Of a stretch of 64,000 nucleotides of DNA, positions 41,230-52,627 are shown piece after piece. Within the stretch, counting starts at the first letter, position 1. The number at the start of each line of letters is the position of its first letter. The translations under genes were made by a program, and so were the position numbers. The notes beneath the pieces are model-generated. The model saw only the letters and a list, made by a program, of their open reading frames with translations. It made no database searches and had not been told where the DNA came from. The stretch spans positions 1 to 64,000 of the forward strand of contig NZ_CANBCC010000007.1 of the NCBI RefSeq assembly GCF_947366995.1, in the 5' to 3' direction. This DNA comes from an uncultured Aquabacterium sp. (lineage in GTDB: Bacteria; Pseudomonadota; Gammaproteobacteria; Burkholderiales; Burkholderiaceae_C).

Positions 41230-42276
41230 ATGAGCCTGACCGTTTCCATCCAGCCCAGCGGCCGCCAGTTCGACGTCCAGCGTGACGAAACCGTGCTGAG
41301 CGGCGCCATCCACGCCGGCATCGGCCTGCCCTACGGGTGCAAGGACGGCGCTTGCGGCTCCTGCAAATGCCGCCTGCTGGAAGGCCGTGTCATCCACGGC
41401 GCGCACCAGACCAAAGCTCTCACGCCCGAGGAAGAGAGCCAGGGCTGGATCCTCACCTGCTGCGCCACCCCGCAGACCGATCTGGTGATCGAAGCACGTC
41501 AGGTGGTGGGCCTGGGCGACCACCCCGTGGTGAAGATGCCCACGCGCGTCACCAGCCTCACGCGGGCGGCGCCCGATGTGATGGTGCTGCGCCTGCAGCT
41601 GCCGGCCAACAACAGCTTCGGCTTCCGCGCAGGCCAGTACATCGAATTCATCCTGAAGGACGGCCAGCGCCGCAGCTATTCGATGGCCAATGCGCCCCAC
41701 CTGGTGCAGGAAGCCGGCGTCAACGGGATGGAGCTGCACATCCGCCACATGCCCGGCGGCGTGTTCACGGACCACGTGTTCGGCGCCATGAAAGAGAAGG
41801 ACATCCTGCGCGTCGAAGGCCCGTTCGGCACCTTCTTCCTGCGCGAGGACTCCGAGCGCCCCATCGTGCTGCTCGCCTCGGGCACGGGCTTTGCGCCCAT
41901 CAAGGCCATCGTCGAGCACATGCGCTTCAAGGGCATCCGCCGCCCCACCGTGCTGTACTGGGGCGCCCGCGCCCGTGCCGACCTCTACCTGCACGACTGG
42001 GCCGAACAGCAGGCGGCCGAATGCAGCGACTGGCTGCGCTACGTGCCCGTGCTGTCGGACGCCCGCCCCGAAGATGCCTGGACAGGCCGCACGGGCTTCG
42101 TGCACGAGGCCGTGCTGGCCGACCTGCCCGACCTGTCGGCGCATGAGGTGTACGCCTGTGGCGCGCCGGTCATGGTGCACGCTGCCCAGCGCGACTTCAC
42201 CGCGCGCGCCGGCCTGCCCGCCGAGCACTTCTACGCCGACGCTTTCACGAGTGCCGCCGACAAGCTCGGCGCCTGA
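41230..42276 (+). CDS. 2Fe-2S ferredoxin-NAD(P)H reductase (AscD/CDP-6-deoxyglucoseen reductase-like)
   Basis: GLPYGCKDGACGSCKCRLLEG (2Fe-2S); RSYSMANAP (FAD); LLASGTGFAPIKAIVEHM (NAD). Confidence 0.92.
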   Translation: MSLTVSIQPSGRQFDVQRDETVLSGAIHAGIGLPYGCKDGACGSCKCRLLEGRVIHGAHQTKALTPEEESQGWILTCCATPQTDLVIEARQVVGLGDHPVVKMPTRVTSLTRAAPDVMVLRLQLPANNSFGFRAGQYIEFILKDGQRRSYSMANAPHLVQEAGVNGMELHIRHMPGGVFTDHVFGAMKEKDILRVEGPFGTFFLREDSERPIVLLASGTGFAPIKAIVEHMRFKGIRRPTVLYWGARARADLYLHDWAEQQAAECSDWLRYVPVLSDARPEDAWTGRTGFVHEAVLADLPDLSAHEVYACGAPVMVHAAQRDFTARAGLPAEHFYADAFTSAADKLGA

Positions 42277-42308
42277 GCCACCCGAACCGCTTCACACGAG
42301 GAGACCAG

Positions 42309-42728
42309 ATGGCCTACGACACGAACAACGTTTTCGCGAAGATGCTGCGCGGCGAGATCCCGTGCTTCAAGCTCTACGAGGACGAGCACACCCTGGCGTT
42401 CATGGACATCATGCCGCAGGCTGAAGGCCACGCGCTGGTGATTCCGAAGGAGGCCGCCACCACGCTGTTCGAACTGTCGGATGAGGCCGCCCAGGCCGTG
42501 ATGCGCACGGTGCGCCGCATCGGCAATGCGCAGAAGCAGGCGCTGGGCGCCGAGGGCATCGTGCTCATGCAGCTGAACGGCGCCGCGGCCGGTCAGAGCG
42601 TGCCGCACTTCCACGTGCACGTCATCCCCGGCTCGATCGCCGACCTGCGCCGCCCGCACGCCACGGTTGCCGGCGACATGGCGCAGATCCAGGCGCTGGG
42701 CGAGCGCATCCGCGCGGCCCTCGCCTGA
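42309..42728 (+). CDS. HIT family protein
   Basis: MAYDTNNVFAKMLRGEIPCFKLYEDEHTLAFMDIMPQAEGHALVIPKE...VPHFHVHVIP. Confidence 0.95.
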   Translation: MAYDTNNVFAKMLRGEIPCFKLYEDEHTLAFMDIMPQAEGHALVIPKEAATTLFELSDEAAQAVMRTVRRIGNAQKQALGAEGIVLMQLNGAAAGQSVPHFHVHVIPGSIADLRRPHATVAGDMAQIQALGERIRAALA

Positions 42729-42744
42729 TGCGATCCTGGGCGCG

Positions 42745-43509
42745 TCAGGCGCCCAGGTAGGCGGCCTGCACCTGCGGGTCGCCCAGGAGTTCGGCGGCGG
42801 GGCCGCTGAGCGTCATTTCGCCGGATTCGAGCACGTAGGCGCGGTCGGCCATCTCGAGCGCACGGTGGGCGTTCTGCTCGACCAGCAGCACGGTCACGCC
42901 CTGCTGCGACACCTCGCGCACCACCTCGAAGATCAGGTCGACCATGATGGGCGACAGGCCCATCGAGGGCTCGTCAAGCAGCAGCAGCTTGGGGCGTGCC
43001 AGCAGTGCGCGGCCCATGGCCAGCATCTGCTGTTCACCGCCCGAGAGGGTGCCGGCCAACTGCTTCATCCGCTCCTTCAAGCGCGGGAAGCGGACGTACA
43101 CGCGCTCGATGTCGGACTCGATGTCCGCGTCCTGGCGCAGGTAGGTGCCCATGCGCAGGTTCTCGTCGATCGTCATGCGGGTGAAGATGCCGCGGCCTTC
43201 GGGCACCATCACCAGACCCTGGGCGGGCAAGTCCCACGCGCCCTGCCCCTTGAGGCTGCGGCCCTGGTACAGGATGTCGCCCGCGCTCGGGTGCAGCAGG
43301 CCACAGATGGCCTTGAGGGTCGTGGTCTTGCCGGCGCCGTTGGCACCGATCAGGCTCACGAGCTCGCCTTCGTGCAGATCAAGATTCAGACCCTTGACGG
43401 CCTGGATCCCGCCATAGGCCACGTGCAGGTCGCGCACGGCCAGCAGCGGCTGGGTGGTGGTCGTCATCGAGACGCTCACAGAAGTGGTCACGGACACAAC
43501 AGTCGACAT
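42745..43509 (-). CDS. livF: Branched-chain amino acid-type ABC transporter ATPase LivF
   Basis: LHVAYGGIQAVKGLNLDLHEGELVSLIGANGAGKTTTLKAICGL...LSGGEQQMLAMGRALLARPKLLLLDEPSMGLSP. Confidence 0.93.
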   Translation of the reverse strand: MSTVVSVTTSVSVSMTTTTQPLLAVRDLHVAYGGIQAVKGLNLDLHEGELVSLIGANGAGKTTTLKAICGLLHPSAGDILYQGRSLKGQGAWDLPAQGLVMVPEGRGIFTRMTIDENLRMGTYLRQDADIESDIERVYVRFPRLKERMKQLAGTLSGGEQQMLAMGRALLARPKLLLLDEPSMGLSPIMVDLIFEVVREVSQQGVTVLLVEQNAHRALEMADRAYVLESGEMTLSGPAAELLGDPQVQAAYLGA

Positions 43510-43516
43510 CGCGGCC

Positions 43517-44289
43517 TCACGCAGGCAGGTGGGACTCGCCCAGGTAGGCGGCAATCACCGCGGGATCACGCTGCACGTCGACCGGGGTACCGGAAGCGAT
43601 GAGCTTGCCCTGGTCGAGCACGGTCACGTGGTCGCACAGGCCCATCACCAGCTTCACGTCGTGCTCGATCAGCAGCACGGCGCGGCCCTGCGCGCGGATC
43701 TTCTCGATCAGCTCGCGCAGCTGCACCTTCTCGGTCGCGTTCATGCCGGCGGCGGGCTCGTCGAGTGCCAGCAGCTTGGGCTCGGTGGCCAGCGCGCGGG
43801 CAATCTCCAGGCGGCGCTGGTCGCCGTAGCTCAGCGTGCGGGCGGTCTGGTGCGCCTTGCTGTCCAGGCCCACGAAGGCCAGCAGCGCCATGGCATCACG
43901 CGTGATCGCGGCTTCCTCGTCGCGGAAGGACTTTGAGCGCAGCACGGCATGCCACCAGCTCACCTTGGTACGCACGTGGCGCCCCACCCGCACGTTGTCG
44001 AGCGCGGACATGTCGGCAAACAGGCGGATGTTCTGGAAGGTGCGGGCAATGCCGGCGCGCGCCACCTCGTGCACCGCGGTCGGCTTGTAAGGCTTGCCGT
44101 CCAGCTCGAAGCGGCCCTGGTCCGAGGGGATCAGGCCGGTGATCATGTTGAAGAAGGTGGTCTTGCCGGCGCCGTTCGGGCCGATCAGACCGTGCACCTG
44201 GCCCTCGGGGATGCTCAGGCCGACGCCCTTGAGCGCCTGCACGCCCCCGAAACGCTTGGCCACGCCCTCGACATTCAGCAGCAAGCGGC

Positions 44290-44293
<4 letters not shown>
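43517..44293 (-). CDS. livG: Branched-chain amino acid-type ABC transporter ATPase LivG
   Basis: VAKRFGGVQALKGVGLSIPEGQVHGLIGPNGAGKTTFFNMITGL...IARTFQNIRLF. Confidence 0.93.
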
Positions 44294-45393
<1,100 letters not shown>

Positions 45394-45403
45394 GGCGTGG
45401 TCC

Positions 45404-46327
45404 TCAGGGGCGGTCGGCAACGCGTTCACCCAGCAGGCCCTGCGGGCGCAAGGTCAAAACGAGGATCAGCACGGTGAAGGCGAAGATGTCCTGGTAGTTG
45501 CTGCCCAGCACGCCGCCGGTGAAGTCGCCGATGTAGCCGGCGCCCATCGATTCGATGATGCCCAGCAGGACGCCGCCCACCATGGCACCACCCAGGTTGC
45601 CGATGCCACCGAACACGGCCGCCGTGAAGGCCTTCAGGCCGGGCAGGAAACCCATGGTGTGCTGCACCGAGCCGTAGTTGGCGGCCCACATCACGCCGGC
45701 CAGCGCGGCCAGCGCAGCGCCGATGGCGAAGGTGGCGCTGATGACGCGGTCCGGGCGAACGCCCATCAGTTGCGCAACGCGCGGGTTCTCGGCCGTGGCC
45801 CGCATGGCGCGGCCCAGCTTCGTGCCGTGGATCAGGGCCATCAGCCCGGCCAGCGTCACTGCAGTGACCACCAGGATCAGGATCTGCACGAGGTTGATCG
45901 TCGCGCCCATGAATTCATAGGGCTCGTCGTTCAGCAGAATCGGATACGGCTTGTAGTCCGGCTTCCAGATGATCATCGCGAGCGTTTGAAGCAGCAGCGA
46001 CATGCCCATGGCAGTGATCAGCGGCGCCAGACGCGGAGCATTGCGCAGCGGCCGGTAGGCAAGCTTTTCGATCGCCATGTTCAGCAGCATGCACACCGCC
46101 ATCGCAATGACGAGCGACAGCGACAACAGCGCCCAGCCCGGGATGCCGCTGCCCTCCAGAGATGTCACCACCGTCCAGCTCACCAGCGCCCCCACCATGA
46201 GCACCTCGCCATGGGCGAAGTTGATGAGGTTGATGATGCCGTACACCATCGTGTAGCCAAGGGCGACGAGGGCATACATGCTGCCCAGCACCAGGCCATT
46301 GATCAGTTGTTGAATGAAGATGTCCAC
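45404..46327 (-). CDS. livH: ABC transporter permease LivH (GTG start)
   Basis: (V)DIFIQQLINGLVLGSMYALVALGYTMVYGIINLINFAHGEVLMVGAL. Confidence 0.93.
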   Translation of the reverse strand: MDIFIQQLINGLVLGSMYALVALGYTMVYGIINLINFAHGEVLMVGALVSWTVVTSLEGSGIPGWALLSLSLVIAMAVCMLLNMAIEKLAYRPLRNAPRLAPLITAMGMSLLLQTLAMIIWKPDYKPYPILLNDEPYEFMGATINLVQILILVVTAVTLAGLMALIHGTKLGRAMRATAENPRVAQLMGVRPDRVISATFAIGAALAALAGVMWAANYGSVQHTMGFLPGLKAFTAAVFGGIGNLGGAMVGGVLLGIIESMGAGYIGDFTGGVLGSNYQDIFAFTVLILVLTLRPQGLLGERVADRP

Positions 46328-46597
46328 GGTGTGAGCGATAGCAAAAAGCCCGCCAGCTTGTGTTTGCACACGGAGCCCAGTGCAGCAGGGGCTCGACCAT
46401 TCGGATTATCGGATAGCTGTGTGGCCCGGCATCCGGTTCGCCGTACAGATCTACCCGGGGGAGGGTTGATCCACCCCTGAAGATGCAGCGGGCAAATCTC
46501 CCGGCATGCGTCGGGGCCCCTGCCCTGGCCGGGAAGGGAGCCATGGGCTTCAATGCCCTGGCCCTCGCGGCCTTTGCAACCCACCAGGAGACGACCC

Positions 46598-47041
46598 ATG
46601 GCCCACCCCCACTTCGACCCGGACACCATCGACTGGCAGCCCTTCGGCGATTTCCCTCATTTTTCCTTCGCGATCCAGCACCTTGACCGCGCCAGCCGCA
46701 TCGCCGACATCCTCTTTCGCTTCAAGGCGGGAGAGCAGATCGTCCTGCACCGGCATCTGGCCCTCAACCACACGTTCGTGGTCGCCGGCGAGCACCGCAT
46801 CCACGATGCCGATGGCACGCTGCGAGAGCGCCGGCCGACGGGCTCTTACACGGTGAGCCCGCCCAGCCCCACCCCGCACCGGGAGGGAGGTGGCGCGGAA
46901 GACGCCATCGTGCTCTTCAGCATGCGGCCCCAACCGGGCGAGCTGCTCTATCAGATCCTGGATGACCAGGAGAACACGGTGGCCGAAGTGACGTTCGAGA
47001 TGCTGGAGGCGATCGAAGACGCGCGGCGTGCCGCGGCCTGA
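46598..47041 (+). CDS. Cupin-like protein
   Basis: FKAGEQIVLHRHLALNHTFVVAGEHRIHDADG...SYTVSPPSPTPHREGGG. Confidence 0.75.
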   Translation: MAHPHFDPDTIDWQPFGDFPHFSFAIQHLDRASRIADILFRFKAGEQIVLHRHLALNHTFVVAGEHRIHDADGTLRERRPTGSYTVSPPSPTPHREGGGAEDAIVLFSMRPQPGELLYQILDDQENTVAEVTFEMLEAIEDARRAAA

Positions 47042-47055
47042 GCCCGCCGCCTCGT

Positions 47056-48528
47056 TCAGAACAACGAAGGCAGACGCAGGCTGTCGACCGTCCAGCGCAC
47101 CAGCTTCTGCTTGAGGCCGGTGTAGGGCGGGAAGAACATCCGGGCCAGCATGATGGGCCCGGACTTGAGCACCGCCCGCTCGTGCGAGAAGGCCTTGAAG
47201 CCGAACTCGCCGTGCGCGCTGCCGATGCCCGAATTGTTGACGCCGCCGAACGGCAGGTTGCCGTGCGCGTAGTGCAGCACGCAATGGTTGATGGCCACGC
47301 CGCCCGAGCTGGTGCGCTCGATCAGGTCGCGCGTGCGGCGTTTGTCGCGGCTGAAGATGTACAGCGCCAGCGGCTTGGGCTGCGCGTTGATGGTGTTCAC
47401 CACCTGATCCAGGTCGGTGTAGGTCACCACCGGCAGCACGGGGCCGAAGATCTCTTCCTGCATGATCTCGGCCGACTCGGGCACCTGGTCGATCAGCGTG
47501 GGGGCGATGTAGCAGGTGCTGACGTCGACCTCGCCGCCCACCAGCACGCGCGCACCCTTGTCCCTGGCGTCGGTCAGCAGGCTGGCAATGCGCTGGGTGT
47601 GACGCTGGTTGATGACGCGGGTCAGGTCGGGGCTCTGGCGAACGGCGTCGGGGGTGCGGCCGAAGCGCTGGGCGACGACGCGGCGGCAGGCCTCGACGAA
47701 GTCTTCCTTGATGGACGCGTGCACGAACACATGGTCGGGCGCCACGCAGATCTGGCCGCAGTTGGTGAACTTGCCCCACAGCAGTGTCTCGGCGGAGGCC
47801 TGGATGTCGGCGGTTTCGTCGACGATCACGGGCGACTTGCCGCCCAGTTCGAGCGTGACGCTGGTGAGGTGCCGGGCCGCGGCCGTCATCACGACCTTGC
47901 CCACCGCCGGCGAACCGGTGAAGAAGATGTGGTCGAAGGGCAGCGCCAGCAGCGCCTGCGAGGTCGGCAGGCTGCCTTCGAACAGCGCCACTTCGTGTGG
48001 TTGGAAGACGCTGGCGATCACCTCCGCCATGACGGCGCTGACCGCCGGCGTCATCTCCGACGGCTTGAGGATGACGGTGTTGCCCGCCGCCAGCGCCGAG
48101 ACCAGGGGCCCGAAGCACAGGTTCAGCGGGAAGTTCCACGGCGCGATGATGAGACAGCGGCCGCGCGGCTGGTACTCGATCCAGGCACTGGTGAAGGCGG
48201 TGGTCATGGTGGGCCACACGCGGCGCGGCTGGGCCCACTTTTTCAGGTTGCCGATGGCGTGGCGGATCTCGTCGAGCACCGGCATGAACTCGGTGCCCTC
48301 CACTTCGACGACCGGCTTGCGGTAGTCCTTGGCGAACGCTGCGTAGAAATCCTCGCGGCGCGCCAGCATGGCCTCGCGCAGGCGCTTGAGCCGCGCGATG
48401 CGCTCGGCAATCGTCGACTGCCGCCAGGCCAGGGCCGTGGCCTGCTGGGATTCAAAGACCCGACGAATCTGCTCCGGATCGGATTCACCGGTTGCAGGAT
48501 CAACAAGGTGCATCGCAGGGCGGTTCAT
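47056..48528 (-). CDS. Aldehyde dehydrogenase family protein
   Basis: PWNFPLNLCFGPLVSALAAGNTVILKPSE; ELGGKSPVIVDETAD; NCGQICVAPDHVFV. Confidence 0.95.
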   Translation of the reverse strand: MNRPAMHLVDPATGESDPEQIRRVFESQQATALAWRQSTIAERIARLKRLREAMLARREDFYAAFAKDYRKPVVEVEGTEFMPVLDEIRHAIGNLKKWAQPRRVWPTMTTAFTSAWIEYQPRGRCLIIAPWNFPLNLCFGPLVSALAAGNTVILKPSEMTPAVSAVMAEVIASVFQPHEVALFEGSLPTSQALLALPFDHIFFTGSPAVGKVVMTAAARHLTSVTLELGGKSPVIVDETADIQASAETLLWGKFTNCGQICVAPDHVFVHASIKEDFVEACRRVVAQRFGRTPDAVRQSPDLTRVINQRHTQRIASLLTDARDKGARVLVGGEVDVSTCYIAPTLIDQVPESAEIMQEEIFGPVLPVVTYTDLDQVVNTINAQPKPLALYIFSRDKRRTRDLIERTSSGGVAINHCVLHYAHGNLPFGGVNNSGIGSAHGEFGFKAFSHERAVLKSGPIMLARMFFPPYTGLKQKLVRWTVDSLRLPSLF

Positions 48529-48545
48529 CGGGGGTCTCCGTCAGG

Positions 48546-48827
48546 TCAGTCGGCCGGTGGGGCAGCGAGCGCCGCGTCAAGGAGGGCCGCGGTCAGCTCA
48601 TGAAGGGGACGGTGTTCCGCTTCGGCCCGTTCACGCAGGCGCGTGACCAGGTCCTGAGGCAGCTTCACCGCGAACGGCACCAGGCCCGCAGCCTGGTCGA
48701 GCTTGCGTTGTTCACGGCGGTCGGGCACGGCCTGGGCAGCAACACCAAAGCGGCTCGGGGAGCCCGCCTGGCGCATCTGACCCATGATCTTCAGGCCCTT
48801 GTTCTTTTCAAGGTCGGTCTTTTTCAT
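48546..48827 (-). CDS. Small protein, unknown (basic, ribbon-helix-helix-like C-terminus)
   Basis: MKKTDLEKNKGLKIMGQMRQAGSPSRFG...LVPFAVKLPQDLVTRLRERAEAEHRPLHELTAALLDAAL. Confidence 0.7.
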   Translation of the reverse strand: MKKTDLEKNKGLKIMGQMRQAGSPSRFGVAAQAVPDRREQRKLDQAAGLVPFAVKLPQDLVTRLRERAEAEHRPLHELTAALLDAALAAPPAD

Positions 48828-48998
48828 GGGCGGACTGTACTGCAGGGGAACACACCGCGCGACAATGGGCACCGCGTGACACCGGTCTCGACCAATGTGA
48901 AAACACGCGAACTCACAATCAGCCGCCATTGTGCCCTGATGCCGGCCGCCCGTGGGGTTTCTGCGCGACACCCCGACTCCGTATCTTCCCTGCTCACC

Positions 48999-49250
48999 AT
49001 GCCCCCCCTGCAACAGATCACCTTCCCCCTGCGCGGCGACTTCATCACGCTGGACAGCCTGCTCAAGGCCTGCGGCCTGGCCGAGAGCGGCGGCCGCGCC
49101 AAGACCATGGTGGCCGAAGGCCTGGTGCAGGTGGACGGACAGGACGAACTGCGCAAGACCGCCAAGATCCGCGCGGGGCAAGTGGTCAGCGTGCACGGCG
49201 CACGCATTCGGGTTATCCCCGAGGATCAGGGTCGCTCGCCGGCGGCCTGA
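48999..49250 (+). CDS. S4-domain RNA-binding protein (YbcJ-like)
   Basis: ITLDSLLKACGLAESGGRAKTMVAEGLVQVDGQDELRKTAKIRAGQVVSV. Confidence 0.9.
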   Translation: MPPLQQITFPLRGDFITLDSLLKACGLAESGGRAKTMVAEGLVQVDGQDELRKTAKIRAGQVVSVHGARIRVIPEDQGRSPAA

Positions 49251-49376
49251 TTGCTGCGTGTCGCTTCAGGACAGCGCCTGCCGCGCACCTGTACCAGCCT
49301 GACACAGGGGGAATCCCGCGGCGCGACAGAAACCACTGGGGCAGGATGGGCGCAAACCCGTCAGGAGAACCCCGCC

Positions 49377-51035
49377 ATGCCGAACATCTACGAACAGGAC
49401 CTGCCCCGCAACCCGGCCAACCATGTGCCGATGTCGCCGCTGTCCTTCATCGAGCGCACCGCCCTCGTCTACCCCGACCGCCTGGCCATCGTGCATGGCG
49501 CCTTGCGCCAGAGCTGGGGCCAGACCTACACCCGCTGCCGCCGGCTGGCCAGCGCGCTGCGGCAACAGGGCATTGGCGTGGGCGACACGGTGGCCGTGAT
49601 GCTGCCCAACACGCCGCCCATGGTGGAAGCGCACTTCGGCATCCCGATGGCCGGCGCGGTGCTGAACGCGCTCAACACCCGTCTGGACGCGGAGGCGCTG
49701 GCCTTCATGCTTGACCACGGCGAGGCCAAGGCCGTCATCGTGGACCCCGAGTTCAGCGGCGTGATGGCCCAGGCGCTGGCACTGCGCACGCGCAGCGAGC
49801 CCATCCTGGTGGTCGACGTGGAGGATGTGCTGTACACCGGCAAGACGGAACGCATCGGCACCCTGACGTATGAACAGCTGGTGGCCCAGGGGCAGGCCGA
49901 CTACGCGTGGGAAATGCCGTCGGACGAGTGGAACGCGATCGCGCTGAACTACACGTCGGGCACGACGGGCAACCCGAAGGGCGTGGTCTACCACCATCGC
50001 GGGGCGGCGACGAACGCGGTGTCCAACATCCTCGAGTGGGACATGCCCAAGCACCCGGTCTACCTGTGGACGCTGCCGATGTTCCACTGCAATGGCTGGT
50101 GCTTCCCGTGGACGGTGGCCGCCCGCGCTGGCGTGAACGTGTGCCTGCGCCGCGTCGACCCGAAGTCCATCTTCGAGGCGTTCCGTCAGCATGGCGTCAC
50201 GCACTACTGCAGCGCCCCCATCGTGCATGCCGCGCTGGTGAATGCGCCGGCCGAGCTGAAGGAGGGCCTGAACCTGCGCCAGGGTCAGGGTGTGAAGGCC
50301 ATGGTGGCCGGCGCCGCGCCGCCCGCCGCGATGATCGAGGGCATGGAGCAGCTCGGCATCGACCTGACCCATGTCTACGGCCTGACCGAGATCTACGGCC
50401 CGGCCGCCGTGTGTGTGAAGCACGAATCGTGGAACGAGTTGCCCGTGGGCGAGCGCGCCCGGCTGAATGCCCGCCAGGGCGTGGCCTACCACCTGCAGCG
50501 TGGCATCAGCGTGATGGACCCGCTGACCATGCAGCCGGTGCCGTCCGATGGCGAGACCATGGGCGAGATCATGTTCCGGGGCAACATCACGATGAAGGGC
50601 TACCTGAAGAACCCCAAGGCCACGCAGGAGGCCTTTGCCGGCGGGTGGTTCCACACAGGTGATCTCGCCGTGATGTACCCCGATGGCTACGTGAAGATCA
50701 AGGACCGCAGCAAGGACATCATCATCTCGGGCGGCGAGAACATCTCGTCGATCGAGGTGGAAGACGTGCTGTACCGCCATCCGGCCGTGATGGCCGCGGC
50801 GGTGGTGGCCAAGCCCGACGAGAAGTGGGGCGAGACGCCGTGCGCCTTCATCGAGCTCAAGCCGGGCGCCCAGGTGACGGCCGAGGAGATCATCCAGCAC
50901 TGCCGCGCGCACCTCGCGCACTTCAAGGCGCCGCGCGCCGTGGTCTTCGGCGAGCTGCCCAAGACATCGACCGGCAAGATCCAGAAGTTCGAGCTGCGCA
51001 AGGTGGCCGGCTCGGTGGCGGCGATCAACGTCTAA
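49377..51035 (+). CDS. Acyl-CoA synthetase (AMP-binding)
   Basis: NYTSGTTGNPKGVVYHHRGAATNAV; HTGDLAVMYPDGYVKIKDRSKDIIISGGENISSIEVED; KTSTGKIQKFELR. Confidence 0.95.
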   Translation: MPNIYEQDLPRNPANHVPMSPLSFIERTALVYPDRLAIVHGALRQSWGQTYTRCRRLASALRQQGIGVGDTVAVMLPNTPPMVEAHFGIPMAGAVLNALNTRLDAEALAFMLDHGEAKAVIVDPEFSGVMAQALALRTRSEPILVVDVEDVLYTGKTERIGTLTYEQLVAQGQADYAWEMPSDEWNAIALNYTSGTTGNPKGVVYHHRGAATNAVSNILEWDMPKHPVYLWTLPMFHCNGWCFPWTVAARAGVNVCLRRVDPKSIFEAFRQHGVTHYCSAPIVHAALVNAPAELKEGLNLRQGQGVKAMVAGAAPPAAMIEGMEQLGIDLTHVYGLTEIYGPAAVCVKHESWNELPVGERARLNARQGVAYHLQRGISVMDPLTMQPVPSDGETMGEIMFRGNITMKGYLKNPKATQEAFAGGWFHTGDLAVMYPDGYVKIKDRSKDIIISGGENISSIEVEDVLYRHPAVMAAAVVAKPDEKWGETPCAFIELKPGAQVTAEEIIQHCRAHLAHFKAPRAVVFGELPKTSTGKIQKFELRKVAGSVAAINV

Positions 51036-51060
51036 AGGCAGCCCGGCGCGGTCCGGGTGT

Positions 51061-52557
51061 TCAGCGCCCGGCGGCCTGGGCCAGCACAGGCTCGCGCGGC
51101 TCCTGGCTGGCGCGCACCAGCGCCAGCGCCGCATCGAACACGCGACGGCGTGTCTCTTCCTTGTCGAGCGACACGCCCATGCGCAGCAGTACCAGCTGCT
51201 GGCTCGGCAGGATGACCATGAACTGGCCCATCAGGCCGGTGAAATAGGCGACGTCCCGCGGCACGGTGGCGGGCATCAGCGCCGGGTCGTACAGGCGCAG
51301 GCCCGCGCCGTATCCCGCGTTGGCCGGTGACGGTGCCCGCATGAAGGCGACAAAGCCGGGCGGCACCACCGTGCGCCCCTGCCACTGCCCCTCCCGCCGC
51401 ACAAGTTCGCCCAGCCGGAGCCAGTCACGCGGCCGCAGCACCCCGCGCGCCCCGGCGGCCGGCGTGCCCGTGGCGTCGGGTTCGACAAAGCCCGCGCGCA
51501 CGCCCAGCGGTGCCAGCAGGTCTTGCCACAGGCTGTCGAGGGCGCGCTGCGCGTCACCGCCCAGCCGGTGGCGGATGGCAGCCCCCAGCAGGGCGCTGGT
51601 GCCGGTGGAGTAGTTGAAGCGGGTGCCCGGCGCGGCCTCCATCGGCATGGCCGCGGCATAGGCCGCGTGGTCGCCGTGCGAGAACAGCATGTCCGAGACG
51701 GAGCTGAAACCCGAGTGGCCTTCGTCCCACGCCAGGCCGGGCGCGAGGTTCAACGCGTGCCGCCACGTGATCCCCGCTTTTTCCGTGCCGGCCCACACGG
51801 GCAGGCCCAGAGGCTGGTCGAGCGCCAGCACACCCCGCCCGAGCAGGGCGCCGGCCCACAGCGCGGTCAGCGACTTCGTCATCGACCAGCCGGGCAGCAG
51901 GCTGTCAGGGCCATAACCGGGCGCATAACGCTCGTGGATCAGGCGGCCCTGGTGCAGCACCAGCACAGCCTGGGTGTTCTGACGCGCACGCGGGTTGTCC
52001 GTCGTTTCGGCGAAGAGTGCAGCCGACGCGCGCTCGAGCGCGATGGGCAAGGCCGTGTGCGCAGGCGGCGCCTCGGCCGGGCCGTCTCCCTGGGGCCAGG
52101 GACGGCCAGCCTGGATCGCACCCGGCGCAAGCGACATGACCGGCGGCTTCAGGGCGGGACTGGTGCGCAACCAGGTGGCCCGGTCCACCCCCGGGGGAAG
52201 AAGCGTGCAGCCCAGCCCGGGACGGTGCACCGCCAGGCGTCGCCATCCGGGCACGTGCAGCCAGGTCTTGACCTCGACCTCATCCGCGCCCTGCCGCACC
52301 CGCCAGATCCAGGGCAGCGGGCTGACCTTGGGCCCGGTGTAGCGTGTGCGCACCCGCCCGCCGTCATCCCCGATGGCCAGCACCCGGGTGCACAGATCCC
52401 AGGCCGCGAAGCCGAGCCCCACGGGCACGTCGTCGAGCAGGCCCGCGCGCGCAGGCGCGGGATGGGCGAGCGCACTCATCGCCAACGCCGCTCCGATGAG
52501 GCGGCGACGAGAAAGCAAGGGAAGCAAGGTCTGCAACAACGGCATGCGGGAAACCAT
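51061..52557 (-). CDS. Serine beta-lactamase-fold hydrolase
   Basis: YGPDSLLPGWSMTKSLTALWAGALLGRGVL (SxxK); FNYSTGTSALLG (YxT/YST). Confidence 0.88.
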   Translation of the reverse strand: MVSRMPLLQTLLPLLSRRRLIGAALAMSALAHPAPARAGLLDDVPVGLGFAAWDLCTRVLAIGDDGGRVRTRYTGPKVSPLPWIWRVRQGADEVEVKTWLHVPGWRRLAVHRPGLGCTLLPPGVDRATWLRTSPALKPPVMSLAPGAIQAGRPWPQGDGPAEAPPAHTALPIALERASAALFAETTDNPRARQNTQAVLVLHQGRLIHERYAPGYGPDSLLPGWSMTKSLTALWAGALLGRGVLALDQPLGLPVWAGTEKAGITWRHALNLAPGLAWDEGHSGFSSVSDMLFSHGDHAAYAAAMPMEAAPGTRFNYSTGTSALLGAAIRHRLGGDAQRALDSLWQDLLAPLGVRAGFVEPDATGTPAAGARGVLRPRDWLRLGELVRREGQWQGRTVVPPGFVAFMRAPSPANAGYGAGLRLYDPALMPATVPRDVAYFTGLMGQFMVILPSQQLVLLRMGVSLDKEETRRRVFDAALALVRASQEPREPVLAQAAGR

Positions 52558-52627
52558 GGAGGCGAGAGCGCCCAGACTGTAGCCTGACCCGCACGGTGCC
52601 GTGCGCGCGATGCGTTACCGTTACGGC